64,000 nucleotides of DNA. Origin: Lingula anatina (lineage: Eukaryota > Brachiopoda > Lingulata > Lingulida > Lingulidae). The notes under the pieces were generated by a model that was not told the DNA's origin, searched no databases, and worked only from the letters and a program-made list of their open reading frames with translations. The DNA is taken from contig NW_019776154.1 of assembly GCF_001039355.2 (NCBI RefSeq), positions 1 through 64,000 on the forward strand, given 5' to 3'. Shown piece after piece: positions 12,691 to 25,732 of the stretch. The translations under genes were made by a program, and so were the position numbers. Within the stretch, counting starts at the first letter, position 1. Every line of letters starts with the position of its first letter.

Positions 12691-13195
12691 TTTTGCTATG
12701 GGTTAGGCTGTCGAAATTCCTGTGGTCTTCCTTTCCAGTTGATAGAAAATCATGTTTACTGTCTACTGTATTTTAGCACTTTCTGAAGAGCAAAGTTAAC
12801 AATCACCTCTAAGAAACAATGCCACGAGAAGTAACATCTGTTACTTTTCAAGTTAGGCAGTCAAATGTTCTGCTCTTATTTTCTAAAAATAAATCTTTTT
12901 TTTTTCTTATGCCAAAAATGTATACGCAGACCACCCAAACATTTATGGGGCATAAACAGGGAAGAGCAGGAAAAATATGTAACGCAAAATTTATAACAAT
13001 TCCAGAAAATGGTCCTACACTAATTTAAAAACAGTTTAACAAAATCATTTTTTTTTTGGGGGGGGAGGGGGGGGACAAATAAAATAGAATAAACAATGAA
13101 ATATTTAATATTTTTTGTTGGCCTTATCATCATGGTAAGCACTTGGTAAAAACGTATGATGCCAGCTTGAGTCCAAAACCAAAAAGAAATGTTAT

Positions 13196-13344
13196 TCAAC
13201 TCAATTTGCTCACTGCAGTTGTAGCCACTTCTTTATTTTCAACTTCTGGGAAAAGTATCGACAAATTCCCAGAAATCAATTTCTTCAGTTTATCTTCTAA
13301 GCTATCATTTACAACTCCTAATCTTTCTGACCTTTTAGAGTATA
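13196..13344 (-). CDS. Candidate terminal exon, unknown gene
   Basis: On the minus strand, TTTCTTCTGAG precedes an open 48-codon segment ending TGA at 13198-13196. The predicted tail is amphipathic and charged (RSERLGVVNDSLEDKLKKL, then SILFPEVENKEV). I find no partner exon and do not recognise it. Chance open frames of this size are common here, so this is a weak call. Confidence 0.2.
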
Positions 13345-13694
13345 CTCAGAAGAAATGCTTCCTCCACATGTTATGATTCACAAAATATCACTTAAGTAAA
13401 TAATGCCCAAGTATTACAAAAATAAAAGGCACAAGAAGGTGAAAAGTAGCATGCAATGTACTAAATTTAACTTTTTTACTGGCCAAAGGGCCAAATGTTT
13501 TGCATAGGTTAGAAGAGAAAAATGACTCCGGTTATTCTAAAACTGTCCAATAAAGACTTCTGTACTGTCATTTTTTTTACTATGTTTGGGGAGGGGGTCT
13601 TGCGGGGGATCATGGGGTTGGTCTAAGAATTGAAAATGTATTCTTCGCATATATTAAAATGAAATGTTTGACTTGTTTGCACATGCATTCATGC

Positions 13695-13830
13695 TGGTGA
13701 CTTTTGACATTTGTTGTAATGGTGACCTTGGCTACGTAACTGTTGGGATGTTGACATTTGACAACTGTTGGGATGGTGACCTTGACTTACTGTTGGGGTG
13801 GTGACTTCTTTTTCTTACTGTTGGGGCTGA
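13695..13830. repeat. Imperfect minisatellite-like repeats
   Basis: Three to four imperfect copies of ACTGTTGGGATGGTGACCTT with variable spacers. Confidence 0.55.
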
Positions 13831-13839
13831 GGATAGTGT

Positions 13840-14953
13840 TATTATTGCCTTGCAAACTAAACAATTTGCAAGAAGTTTGTATTTGCAGAGCCTTATTCAA
13901 TTCCTGTAGTCAAATCACAATGAATAAATGTGAAAATTTCATTAAATATGTTCTTGTTCTCCTGTGTAGACAAGGCACTTACAAGATAAGACTGATGAAA
14001 TCAATGTTACAACTAGAACACTAAGTTATATATGATGATAAAATCTGAAGTAAATATCAACCCAGGGAACAATTCGCGATAAGATATTATATAAGTGCCA
14101 CATATCAAATAGCCAATGCCATTGTCATTGCACAAATACTTGAACATTTTCTGGCCATGCTTTTTTCATCCTCTGGCACAACTTTACATAAAAGTGAACC
14201 AAAGGTATAAAGTGTATGGACATGTTACATTTTACCACTTGTATATCTTAAATGTCATATCTTGTATGTCATATCTTGTATGTCATAAATAATAACATTC
14301 CTTATTTCTTAAAAGTTGCCACACTCACATCTCAGAGTTACTTTCTGTAAAAAAAAATTATAGTTGCTTTATGAAAAGAGAGGAAAAAATTATTTGCTCG
14401 GTTCAATAATTGTTGGTGTTGGTAGCAAGAGGGGGAGTCACCCTGTGTTGCTCGAGCGGGAACACCTTGACGACCGAGGGGCGCAATAAAATCGTAAAAT
14501 ACTAAGATGGATACTTGAGCGAGGTTGGCGGGGTCAATAAAGACGCTTTTGAATTGAAAGATAACACCACTGCAATAATCTACAATTGTTTATTAAGCAC
14601 AATATATCATAAATAGATTTAACTGTCTTCTTATAAACATACATATTTCCAAACAGACAGTGTGTGATAGATTATATGGAAATATCAGATAATTTTTGAC
14701 ATAAAGTATCGTCTTCCCGTAGAGTTATTACTGTTTACAAACATTACTGTGGCCTTGGGTTACTACATCTGTAGCTGAAGCATATTCATTTTCAAACAAA
14801 ACATCCCACAGAGATAAAACCACATCAATGATAAAAACCCCCAAGAGATTTTTCCTTTTAGTATTTGCTTCTTCAGATGTTTTAGCTGGAATTCATAAAC
14901 AGTATTCATTTATTTATTTTGTTCTTATGACACAATGATTTGGTTAAAAACCT

Positions 14954-14986
<33 letters not shown>

Positions 14987-15270
14987 TTTACTTTAGTCCA
15001 AATAATTCAACAATGGGCTCAAAGAGACTTCAAATTATAAAATCAGAGTCAAAAGGTATATAAATCAATGTACCCTGCACACTTTTGGATATTTTTTTCT
15101 GTATTAGAATACAAAACAGACAATAATTTTTCTACTTGGGATGGTTTTTCATATCTGTGTTGCACAGACTTAGTGTCTGTATCCTCAATCAAAACATCGG
15201 CTTTTGACCTCCTCATTCTTATCTCTCCAAGGCATCAGACAGGTTAACCCTTTCCTTATTTGGTTTACCC
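13840..15270. other. Gene-poor stretch
   Basis: It contains small repeats of CATATCTTGTATGT near 14250 and a poly-T run of about 33 nt at 14949-14984. A GC-richer patch at 14420-14545 is not assigned to anything. Confidence 0.5.
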
Positions 15271-15276
15271 TTCCCC

Positions 15277-15427
15277 TTATTTGAACTTGAGGGTTAACCA
15301 AAAACATTCACAGGGTGCCACTACTTCCATTTCACTTTCCCCAGAGTCTCTGTCTCTGACAGCAACCATCTGATCATAAGCGGGATCGTGAGCAAGGCAA
15401 ATGACCAGTACACCCCAAAGTGCTGAA
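15277..15427 (-). CDS. Candidate terminal exon of a membrane-protein-like gene
   Basis: After TTTTTGTTTAG on the minus strand, a phase-2 open segment of 49 codons runs to TAA at 15279-15277. It starts hydrophobic (SALWGVLVICLAHD) and turns acidic and polar (QMVAVRDRDSGESEMEV), like a last transmembrane helix followed by a cytosolic tail. I cannot identify the family. It lies downstream of the isolated IL-17R-like first exon at 20.6 kb on the same strand, but nothing ties the two together. Confidence 0.3.
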
Positions 15428-15429
15428 CT

Positions 15430-16385
15430 AAACAAAAATCAGTTTTTAAAGTTTTATTCATTACTTTAAAGAAAAAACATAGAACTGTTCATTAAATATT
15501 CAAAGACCCTAAGAATATAGATCTTTTAATCCTGTGAATCCATTCTCTCAGTACAAGTACTGGTATGTACATGTAACTATAGAAGTAAATATGAGGACAG
15601 AAATAGAGATAGACCAGCATTGTTTAATAACTATATCTCATGATGGGTGCTCATCAATTTAACTGTAACATATGATTAATATTGTCCCACTTTCTTTTCA
15701 CATATAGGTTTGTTTTGTTTTTTTTTTTGGGGGGGGGGCATACACATAAATAAAATTTCTGTAGTATCTTATATATATTATCTAGTTCTTTCTCATGTCG
15801 GGATCTGACTTTTTAAAGTTACTGGTGTAACTCTTGATTGATATTTTTCAATCAATTGCAGATCTCTTTCTCAAACTAGTTCCATTATTCTGTGAGGCCT
15901 GCTAATCTAAATGAAATATCTGCACAAGTTAGCTGTTCTGCCTCGACTAGACTTGATCATTACCTGACTATAGCCATAAATTTGTGACAATAAAAGGCCC
16001 TTAACAGGCACTTAGGCTATGTAATTTCAAATTATGCTATTTGTTTGAGCCCAATTCTTGCACCAGCTTCCATGCCATTTAAATTTGTCAGAGTGTCAAA
16101 TGATTTATGGAAGGAGGAGTTCATCAGAAGTTGGTAAACCCATTACGGTAAACTTGATTTTTTCTTTTCAAAATCGACTATAGCTAACTGCATTTATCTG
16201 CTGAAGTTGTATTACTTGCCCTAAGATAAGTTCAACAAGAAGTGACAATGTGTGTTTTAAATTGCCTTAAGTATCTTATCACTCTGATAATTAAGTAAGA
16301 AATGCAAAGAAATAAGAAATTGCATTTCAGAAGAGCATGAAAAAGAGCATGTGAGCATAAATGTGTGCAGTGGTGTGTGTGTGTA

Positions 16386-16426
<41 letters not shown>

Positions 16427-18215
16427 TATGAGTAGCACTGTGATATCAGAAGGTATAATTAATACTAGATATAACTGATTTTCTCCCATGCCCCCTCCCA
16501 CACACACACACACACACCCACATATTCTTCCCATCCCATAACGTGCTGATAGACAGGAGGCCAATGAAAGCTGACCAGGGGGTCAACATAAGATCAAAAA
16601 GTTAAATATAAGATTTGGAATGTGCATTAGACAAATGTTTGCCATTCAGTAACCTTTGCTGACTGACAACTCAAATCTAAACTCAACTGACATGGATGAG
16701 GGATATATATAACACTGCACCTGTTCTTCATGGCAATTACTTTATAATTTCAATATCTGGCTCATTCTAATATTCTACATTTTCAAGACTTAATTTTTTT
16801 AAAACTTTAGTTTATCACACAAATCTACTCTCTGGCATGAAGCCAACTAAGATCCACTTTAAAGAAATACTGAATCAATGAATTTAATCATTATAGACAA
16901 AACAGTATTAAGGGGGGAATTCTCAATTTCTTTTGTCCAAATCTAATGAGTTATTACCAAAAGCTCTTCGTGAGCTTCCCACTCAACCCCACCCCCCCAC
17001 CCCCGCCCCACTCCTCCAGACCCTGTCATTTCCCCGATACATCAGTTCCATTAAGATAATTAGGTTCAACTATGCTGATATATTAGCTGTGTTTATATGT
17101 CTGTTGAATCACCTGTTTACATCTTACTTGCCCTATCTACCTTGATTACCCATCAGGAAGAGAGGATGGTGATTGAATGTCAATATGGAAGCTGTGAGTA
17201 ATACTTGAATTCTTAGTCTCTCCAGACCAGGGTCTGTTTTCACAAAAAAAAAAATAATAATACTGAAAGCAAGTCTTAGCTTTAACTCTATCGTTTTACT
17301 CTGCTTTGACAGGAGACAGTCAGTTACAGTCCAATTCAAAGAACTTTTTTGCAAGTTTTATGTCAAGAGAGAAATTGATATAGTTCTGGTAATAAAACTA
17401 TTTTATACTTCTGTATCACCCTGATATATAACTTACACAGGTCCAGAAACAATATTTGAAAATAAAAAAGTCTAACATGCTCCTCTCCCTCTCACCTTTT
17501 GTCCTTACCACTCACAAACTGATTTAAAGGCCGAGAATAAGAGTTAACATTCTATATTAAAGTCAGAGGCACTAAATCACACCCCAGGTAACATCCTTAC
17601 CTACCGTAGGCCTGCAGGCTATTTTCAGGTTACGATCAGGTCACTTAACAGTAAAATGTGTGATATACACTGCTGGTGAGAGTAGGGATAAATTTGCCTT
17701 TTATAGGAGATTAAGTGCACAAAAAAACTACTAATACCTGTGTGAGTTGTGTAAAATCACTAAGAAAGAGGGAGAGAGTGAGAAAGAGAGGTCAAAATAA
17801 ATTATTGAATTGGCATAAATATCACTTTTAAGCAATATCATTTTTTTTTACAAAATTACCTTTAATACAGAGCTAATATTTTTTTACTTAAAGTAAATTC
17901 ACACTTTTGTAATTGTTATACTCATTTGCCAACAGACTGCATCATCGCTGACTGCAACTTCAATAAAAGAAATCAAATAATGATGAGTTTGGTCACTTGT
18001 AATTTTAATTACATTTAAAAATGTAAAAAGCCATACATAACTCTTAAAAAAGTATTTCTCTCTTTTTCTGCCGTGAACACCAAAAAGTCTATAATTTTGC
18101 TGCAGGAGAAGCATGTAGATACTCATTTTCTTATTTTGCTCAACATCTTTGCATATAAATACTAGGTTGCAGATATTTCCCATAAAAATCATTCACTAGT
18201 AGCTTGAGGATAAAT
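15430..18215. other. Gene-poor stretch
   Basis: It holds mixed GT/GA tracts (16373-16425), a CA tract (16500-16518) and a G run at 15730. Minus-strand open frames near 17133-17354 and 17899-18192 have only weak splice-like borders. I see no supported gene. Confidence 0.5.
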
Positions 18216-18219
18216 AACA

Positions 18220-18430
18220 CCCCATTTCCATAGATTAGATCGACCTACTTTAGATCGACCTAACTCCCTGGGGGTTCACGCTAAATAGCTGTCAGCCGGG
18301 CGGACACGAAAGTTAATTACCCCCTTACAGCTTGTAGTAGGCGGGACGGACATTTAAGTCGGATTTTCTGAAAGTAATCTAGTGAGACTCCCCGCGGGGA
18401 TAGATCGATCTAAAATCTATGGGAATAGAG
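18220..18430. mobile_element. MITE, ATCGATC-TIR family, copy 3
   Basis: It begins TTTCCATAGATTAGATCGAC and ends TAGATCGATCTAAAATCTAT then GGGAAT. Internal landmarks shared with the 28.4 and 52.7 kb copies are CTCCCTGGGGGTTCACGCTA, AGTTAATTACCCCCTTACAG and GTAGGCGGGACGGAC. Confidence 0.85.
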
Positions 18431-18439
18431 CCTAAAATT

Positions 18440-19965
18440 GCTTGGCTTTATCCCATAACATTTAATAACACTGCTAAAAAGGACTTGGTGCTCGTGCACC
18501 TCTTAAAAACAAATTATGCTCCACTACAAATGCTACAAACATATGTTCCACCTTTGAACAAAACATGGTATTAAGCCCATTCACCAAATAGCAGTATTAT
18601 TCAGAAATGCATCAACCGATCTCTCAAAATAAAATCAACTGCCAAAGGGAACAAAGGGCTAAGTTTGATATGATAAATGTCATTTGGAAAGGACTGTGTA
18701 AGGTTCAAGCATCTAGTGACCAACAATGCCTAAAACACCTGTATATCATCAATCAAATATTATTCAAAATTACATTCTAGTTTCATATTTCAGTTGCAAA
18801 ATCAATGGAATACAATGATCAGATGCCACTCTGTGAATAATTTATATCCTTATAATTGTTAATTTCTAAATGTTCATTGCAAAAGCATAAAGGCCAGTGG
18901 ATATAAAAGAAAGCCAAAAACAAATGCAGGCCAGAAAACAGGATAGATCAATTGTACACAAGGAATCCTAGAATCATGTTCATCAACCCTCCAAGCCCAA
19001 CAAAGTATAAAATGTCAATTTCCAACCTTCCAAATACCTTGGGGTAGTTTTTCCACTTCAGGCATACACGGATATTTTACTTTAGAGTAAGACGTACATA
19101 TCCTTTATCGTTACTACCAGCTGCAATTTTAGCCCATCATCCACTCCTTACCAGCTAATAGCACATCTTCTGCAGTCTATCAAATTATCAGGAACATTAT
19201 AAAGACTTAATATATCCCCTGTATATATTTAGGATGAACATAAATGCATTCAGACCAAGATTTAGAAATTGATCCCAAGTCACCAGCTCAGCAGTATTCC
19301 ATCTTATAACTATATTTCCATTTAATGCAGTCAGTTAGACTTGTGCTGTGCAGGCAATAGTTTAACTCTACTGGGATACTATGCTATAGTTTAACTCTGC
19401 TGAGATATACTATCTTCACATAATTATGTCCCTATTGGAAATAGTTAACGTTTCACTATAGCAATTTGAAACAAATTAAAGACATAGCAGTTCTCTTTAA
19501 CAAAGTTCATGGAAGTATAAAAATTGTGTTAAAAAGTTTAAAAATGAGCAATTTTATGTGTTGTTTCAACAATATTTACAAATACAATTGCAAAGATGTA
19601 ACTGATGCTGTAAAAAAAAAAAAACTAACGTACAGCAATTAATTCAATCCATTTCACATAAAACATAAAAAGTGTGTTAAAAATCACCTGAACAGCATTA
19701 TTTTCATTTATTTGCAGTTAGATGTAAAAGCACTGTAAAATCATTATGCACTTTATTCTGACCTATAATCTTTTTATAACTCATTCAAAAGGCACCATCT
19801 TTAATAAACATTCTGTTTGAACTACCTGGACATTGCTCTAAATCTATATATTGCCCTTGCTGGTAAAGTTTTGTCCTAGAAGTTCTGAATATCACTGATG
19901 TTCAAAAATATTAAAACTCAAAGCTCCGTGGCCGTTTGTTAAACCGTTTAACTCTTATGCACCAA
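18440..19965. other. Gene-poor stretch, possible intron
   Basis: It lies downstream of the minus-strand first exon at 20.6 kb, so it may be intron or intergenic. A two-copy 30-bp repeat (TAGTTTAACTCT) sits near 19360-19410. Weak splice-like minus-strand segments near 19078-19215 could not be joined in frame. Confidence 0.45.
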
Positions 19966-19968
19966 CAC

Positions 19969-20226
19969 TTAGGCTTCGTTCACATGCAATGTCTATTTTC
20001 TATTTTCTATTTTCGGTATGTCTTATGATCACGGTCTGTGCACTGAATATCCCGCGGCGTAATTACTGGCAGCGCGAGCCAGTTACTATAAGTTACTATA
20101 AGTAACTGGCTCGCGCTGCCAGTAATTACGCGGCGGGATATTCAGTGCACAGACCGTGATCATAAGACATACCGAAAATAGAAAATAGAAAATAGAAAAT
20201 AGACATTGCATGTGAACGAAGCCTTA
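19969..20226. mobile_element. PIF/Harbinger-like hairpin MITE, copy 1
   Basis: A near-perfect palindrome with arms of about 110 bp occupies 19972-20223. It starts GGCTTCGTTCACATGCAATG and ends with the complement. Direct TTA copies flank it (19969-19971 and 20224-20226). A 3-bp TWA target duplication and this TIR style fit PIF/Harbinger. There is no coding capacity. Confidence 0.88.
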
Positions 20227-20565
20227 AACGCACTGCTCTCTGACTGCATGTGCTTCGCGGTGAACCGCACGTTCATGCTCTGTTGCAACTTCGCCTAGTA
20301 AACAACTTGTGTTTTCCTGCCCCCAGTATATAAACAAATGCTTTTTTCTACGTACTGATTGACTTATATACATTCTACAACTCCTGCCTCAACTTCAACG
20401 CTGTAAAATACGCGAAAGCATTCGACTTAAACTGCGAAGTTGACCGAAGATTTTACTACTTTCTTTCCACTTGATCAACAAGGAAGTATCAAACTATTTA
20501 CTAGTGCGGTAACTAACAACCCTCATCAGAAGGTGTGCTTTAAATCATACCAAAGTTTCACTTAC

Positions 20566-20643
20566 CAGTGGTGTACAATCTTGTGCCCAAGAGAGCCTCG
20601 CAATTAGAACAAAAACAAGTTCTAGTACAAGTTTCACTGACAT
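20566..20643 (-). CDS. Signal-peptide first exon, IL-17 receptor-like copy A (partial)
   Basis: The ATG at 20643 opens a 26-codon exon ending CTG before GTAAGTG. It encodes a secretory signal (MSVKLVLELVFVLIARLSWA) followed by QDCTPL. It differs from the first exon of the IL-17R-like gene at 32 kb at only 3 of 26 residues and has the same phase-0 donor. No match to that gene's exons 2-5 is visible downstream (15.4-20.5 kb). The rest of this gene is therefore diverged, lies elsewhere, or is lost. It could be a solo duplicated exon or the start of a different secreted or membrane protein. The conserved TATA box 83 nt upstream argues that it is, or recently was, transcribed. Confidence 0.55.
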
Positions 20644-20725
20644 TTTAGCTGTTTCTTCTCTCCAGCTTCACATGCTTGAGCTGCGCTGGTTTGTGGACGG
20701 TTTCTTGGAATTGGGTCAAAAAGAA

Positions 20726-20735
20726 CTATTTATAG
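20726..20735 (-). promoter_or_regulatory. TATA box of first exon copy A
   Basis: CTATAAATAG on the minus strand, 83 nt before the ATG. The equivalent position in copy B (32175-32166) reads CTATAAGTAG, so it is conserved between the duplicates. Confidence 0.6.
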
Positions 20736-21512
20736 TCCCCTTAAAGTGCCCGGATTAACACCTTCAGCATAAGCTGCCGCTTGCGGGGTGCGTATGCTGG
20801 ACCGTAATTCGTCGTTTTTCAATGTCGTATGGCTATGGAATGTTCGTTTTACCTCATATTTATGTTATAATGTGTTAAAGATCACTAGTGTTAAGTGCGG
20901 CCCCAAGAGAGAGTAAAAAAAGTGGCAAGGTGGGGGTCAACAGATCGTTAAGAAATTTGGTGTGGTTTAATAAAGGTCCTTATGAAGGATAATTATGTTA
21001 AGATGTTAAATATTCTATTTTCTTTTGTTTTCAAGAACAAATTGTCAGAATGGAAACTTTCATAGAACTGAAGAAGAACTCCATGGCTCCATGGATTTTT
21101 TTTTTTAATTGCAGTTAGGCTACAAATCGAAAAAGAAATAATTGGAGTTTGGGGTGATAGGGCCTAAATAGGGGCTAAATCATATCATTATTTAAACATT
21201 CAATTAGGGCACTAAATAGTTACGTATCTTGTCACTTACTGTGAAGAGAGAAATGGTGAACTATAAATTACTTTAACCTTGGATCTATTGTGTCACTTGC
21301 ACTTGATATAGGCCCTACATATTTTTATTATTTAGAAATGTTTAGCGGTATGTCAGTCAACAGTTGAAGAGTGGAAATTTAAGCTACTAGTGGTGTTGGT
21401 GTTATGCTATGTCAATTGCTATAGGGTAAGGCCCATTAAAAGATGGAAAACGCGTTTGAAAAAATACGCAGTCCACTCGAGACCTGACGTACTGGTACTA
21501 GATGTTGTTGAC

Positions 21513-21775
21513 TAAGGCTTCGTTCACATGCAATGTCTATTTTCTAAATTCTATTTTCTATTTGCGGCATGTCTTATGATCACGGTCTGTGCACTGAATA
21601 TCCCGCCGCGTAATTACTGGCAGCGCGAGCCAGTTACAATAAGTTACTATAAGTAACTGGCTCGCGCTGCCAGTAATTACGCGGCGGGATATTCAGTGCA
21701 CAGACCGTGATCATAAGATAGCGCGAATAGAAAATAGAATTTAGAAAATAGACATTGCATGTGAACGAAGCCTAA
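21513..21775. mobile_element. PIF/Harbinger-like hairpin MITE, copy 2
   Basis: Same family as 19972-20223: 257 bp, starting GGCTTCGTTCACATG at 21516 and ending 21772. It is flanked by direct TAA copies (21513-21515 and 21773-21775). The different TWA sequence at each site shows two independent insertions only 1.3 kb apart. Confidence 0.88.
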
Positions 21776-21779
21776 CTCT

Positions 21780-23270
21780 ACTTGAAATCACAACACAAAA
21801 TTATTGAGCCAATAATGCGAGGCGGGGCTATTTTTCAAAACATTCGCTTTACAAGAGGACCAACTAAAAAAAAAATTAGGAAAAATAAGATAAACATCGA
21901 GCTGTTATAAACATGTTCATACATAGACAAACACAAGATCTTAGTTGGCCTATTTGGGACAGTTTTGCTAAAGGAGCTTGTCACCAAAAATCAGGGATTA
22001 AGATTATCAGTTGGCTCACAGTACACTGTGGGATGGTGCTGACACAAGAAATTACATAATTGAAGACAAAAGGGCTGATAAAAGAGATCAAAAGATGTAA
22101 TAACTACTTCACCCACGACTACTTCTAACAAAGCGTGTCCTGAGAAAAAATACACGTCGCGCCAGCTCAGTGGATTTCCAGTGGGAACTCAAAAACATGG
22201 GCGAAGTTTTTTTTTTTTTTTTTTTTTCATATTTTTTTTCTTCTGAAAGGTGATATCAGTGTTTTTGCATGAAGTTTCGGACTAAAAATAGATATCTTTA
22301 GAGAAAAGAAACTATGACGACAACATTATCTAAATTCCGTTCATTTTAAATGTAGCAGAGTGACAGTTTCTATGTAAAACCTCTTTAAAGCCGACACTCC
22401 CCAAATTGTTTCAATGGACACTTAAAAAGTCAAGTACATAAAAATAATTTGCGTTCTCTTAAAGTATTTTTATAGATTTTCCTTGGGAATCGATATTCAA
22501 TTGTTTTTTTTTTATTATTATTATTATACAGTGGTCTATTTCGTGGTATACTGGCACATCCTGTAAATAAATTGTACCTTTTTAAAATCAACTAGTAAAT
22601 TATTTATTTGTTTGTCTGTTTGTTTATTGCCTGGATGTCAATTGTAATTGTTTTAATTTTTTAAGGTGAAGCCGTGTAAGCCTACATGTATCTTTATTTT
22701 ATTTTAATTTACTTATGTTCAGCAAGCGTAATGTATAATCTTATCGACATTCCGATACATTGTTTGGTAACAGCGGTTCGATTATCATTCTTTACTGTTT
22801 TTTTCTTTTCTTGGCTAACCTTTAAAAGCGGTCTTGTCTTATCTCTTTACTTCTTTTCTTTTCAGTGAACCCACTTCTTTTCATTTCTTTCTGAGAATTC
22901 CAAAATAAGAACCCTGGCTCTCATAACGGACACGCTTCTGGCCATATCTTCCACTTGTACTTATTCTAAAGTTCTCTTATACAATTTCTTAATCTGATCG
23001 ATTTCATGTATATTTCATGTCAATTTCATCTTATAAACATCCGCGTGTTACTTCCTCGTTTCCGTCTTTAGATAAGATGTCCTCGTCGCCTGTGGCATAT
23101 TTGCTTATATTTTCCGAGAGATGGGTTTCTTGGCAGCTGACAGATTATCTCCTGGCAGACAGAGAAGCTAAGGGTCAGCCTCTAACAACAATGACGTAGT
23201 TGTGATGGCTTCAAGGATCAGACCACTTGAAGTGAATTGCTAATGACGTTCATAGTGCTCGGATTTCTAG
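21780..23270. other. Gene-poor stretch
   Basis: It has a poly-T run at 22208-22227 and AT-rich DNA. I see no supported exon. Confidence 0.5.
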
Positions 23271-23315
23271 GGGGAAAATGCGAATGTTAAACACGCAACC
23301 TCCCTCTCTCCCCCT

Positions 23316-23439
<124 letters not shown>

Positions 23440-24479
23440 CGCACACGTGTGCCGTCACCTTCAAAATCAAAACCAATACAACAAAAGAAAATCATTATTT
23501 TCCTTTTTCTCGAAAGCTTGTTTCTTGAGATATGATGTTAAATCAGAGGACGAAAAGAGGCTGTTGCCTCTGAGACAAAATCCCCTTCACTGAAGTCGGG
23601 AACGACACTTTTTTCTGTGAAAATGTACGTTCGCTCCCCTATTCAAAAGTATTACAGAAGACATGGAATTGAAACAAGGGAGAGCAAGCGATAAATGTTA
23701 AAGGACTTTTTAAGTATTGTGGGTATCCTTACATAAAAAATATATGAGGTAAAATGATAGAAATTATTTCTATATTTGCTCGAGCTGTAAGTTTTACGTT
23801 TTTGCTGAACCCTCTGTTCAACACGATGTTCTATTAATCCTAGTTTGTTGAACACCGGGGCGGTTACCAGGTGGGGGTGGGGGGTGGGGGGTTTGGAGGT
23901 GGGGTTTAGGCTTAGCATCTGGTAGACCATCTTTTTCTTACCTACCTTTTTTATTGGCTTAAAGCCACCTTAACGTTGCCACGACCGGTAAATACAGAAA
24001 TGTATGTCATCCTAGTATTTGTTGTTTTTTTCTTTTTCAATTCTAGTTGAAATAAAATTTCAATTCGTATGACTACTGAAATTTTGTCGGCCTATGTTTT
24101 TTTCTTTTTTTTTTTTACTCTTCTTTTTCGATCGACATCAGGCAATTAAACCAAAGACAAAAATGACTTGAATTGTCTGTTTTGCCAACTCTTTACTTAT
24201 GCATAATGATGTAAGTACGCACACAGGTGAAACATTCGCCTGCATCAGAAATGTGGTCTCTCTGCAGTTGTCACATATAGCATCTGTCCTCACCTGAACA
24301 ATCTTATTGTTAGTATACAGATCTTTAATTCATGCATTTTCATCATTTTACTTTATGATTCCAGTATAATTTGATGTTTATTGACGCTTGTATTGCTTCT
24401 TCAATCAACAGCTACATTAGAGTATTTTAATCAGTTCAATCTTTATGCTAAGCTTTTAAACGAACTGAAATTTCCTTCA

Positions 24480-25470
24480 TTTTTATGCAGTTGGGTTTTA
24501 GATTTTTTTATTAGACAGGAGACAAGCTGTGAAAGTGGGTACAAGTACTTCTGATATTGTGGTTTTTAAATACAGGTGCGCCTCAGGGTTGTGTTCTGTC
24601 ACCATGTCTGTACAGCATGTTCACGTATGATTGCGTTTCATCTCACGAGAGTAATTGCATTGTGAAGTTTGCAGACGACACCATTTAAATTGGCTTAATA
24701 AGTGTTAATGATGAGAACTGGTATAGAAACGATGTCAACTCAGTTGTACAATGATGTAAAGACAACGATTTGTTACTGAATGCAGGGAAGACTAAGGAAA
24801 TGATTGTTGACTTCAGAAAGAATAGAAATGTGAAAGAACCCATTCATATCAGTGGCACTGCGGTAAAGCGAATAACCGACTTTTAGACTACTGGGGTAGA
24901 ATTCAATAGCTCACTTACATGGAAGGACCACATAGACAAACAGATAGAAAAAAGCGAGGAAAAGGGTATATTTTTTAAGAAAGTTGAAGGATTTTACTTC
25001 AAATGAAATGATTTTAGCAAACTTTTATAAATGCATTATAGAAAGTATATTAACATTTGCAATTATGGTATGGGCGGGCCACTGTAGAAGAACGTAAGCG
25101 TCTAGATATGGTCATATCAACGTGCGGCAAAATCATCGGTCTGGAACTCCCCTCTCTGGGTGCCATCTATACTAACAGATCAGTAATAAGAACAGAGAAA
25201 ATCATGTCTGACTATACCCACCCCGCACATGGGCTTTTTAAATTTTTACCTAGCAACTGCAGACTTATAACTTTTAAGGGATCTAAAAGGTTTTAAAGAG
25301 TTTTTACCCATCTGCTGTATCTTCTTTTAACAAAAAATGGAAATTTATAATTTATAATATGTAACCCGAATAGCAGTCCGATTTCCGTTTTATATATATT
25401 ATTATATTTATATATATTTTAATATTAAAATATATTAATGGCTGAATAAACTCTTATCTTATCTTATAAT
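24480..25470 (+). mobile_element. Dead LINE (CR1/L2-like), reverse-transcriptase 3' part and tail
   Basis: Conceptual reading from 24575 gives GAPQGCVLSPCLYSMFT, then FADDT (24671-24685), the RT catalytic motif. Later blocks are NAGKTKEMIVDF and a GVEFNSSLTWKDH-like segment. These are the usual order of RT domains 4-6 in jockey/CR1-type non-LTR elements. Several in-frame stops and frameshifts make it non-functional, and the 5' part is missing. The 3' end, ATTAATGGCTGAATAAACTC followed by TTATC repeats, is a typical tail for this group. Confidence 0.8.
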
Positions 25471-25732
25471 CAAATGTATAAAAATCTTTTCATGTCTAAG
25501 AAGATAAGAATTTTCATTTGTAGGGACAATGTGCAATTGAAAGCTTTTTAAAGCGAATAAAAGCAACTTCACACGTGAAAGAAGCCAACTGCACATGTGG
25601 GCATCTAATTCACGTGTTTAACCAAACAAATAGTTTTAAAATAGACAAGATATATGAACAAAATATGGGATAAATCAAAAGGAGGCACAGTAATTATCAA
25701 AGCTCTCTCTCTAATTCTGGCAATTTTTAAAT

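Larger units (their letters stand above)
20505..21490. repeat. Segmental duplicate A (promoter and first exon)
   Basis: This stretch is homologous to 30945-30972 joined to 31978-32925. Shared landmarks are the signal-peptide exon, a TATA box, CGTTTTAC, GTCCTTATGAA and GGAAACTTTCATAGAA. The join in copy B is where a Harbinger-like element was inserted. Confidence 0.85.

Noticed and set aside
17899-18192. Minus-strand ORF slightly reminiscent of an IL-17R second domain
   Set aside because: The resemblance is a few residues only, and the splice borders are not convincing.
18950-19215. Minus-strand exon-like pieces including a hydrophobic stretch
   Set aside because: Phases do not join (a stop is created at the junction), and AT-rich DNA gives hydrophobic frames by chance.
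24225-24283. Possible exon 6 of the IL-17R-like gene (DAICDNCRETTF...)
   Set aside because: The phase fits, but the acceptor has a poor pyrimidine tract and the 4.3 kb distance across a LINE and a Harbinger element leaves it unsupported.
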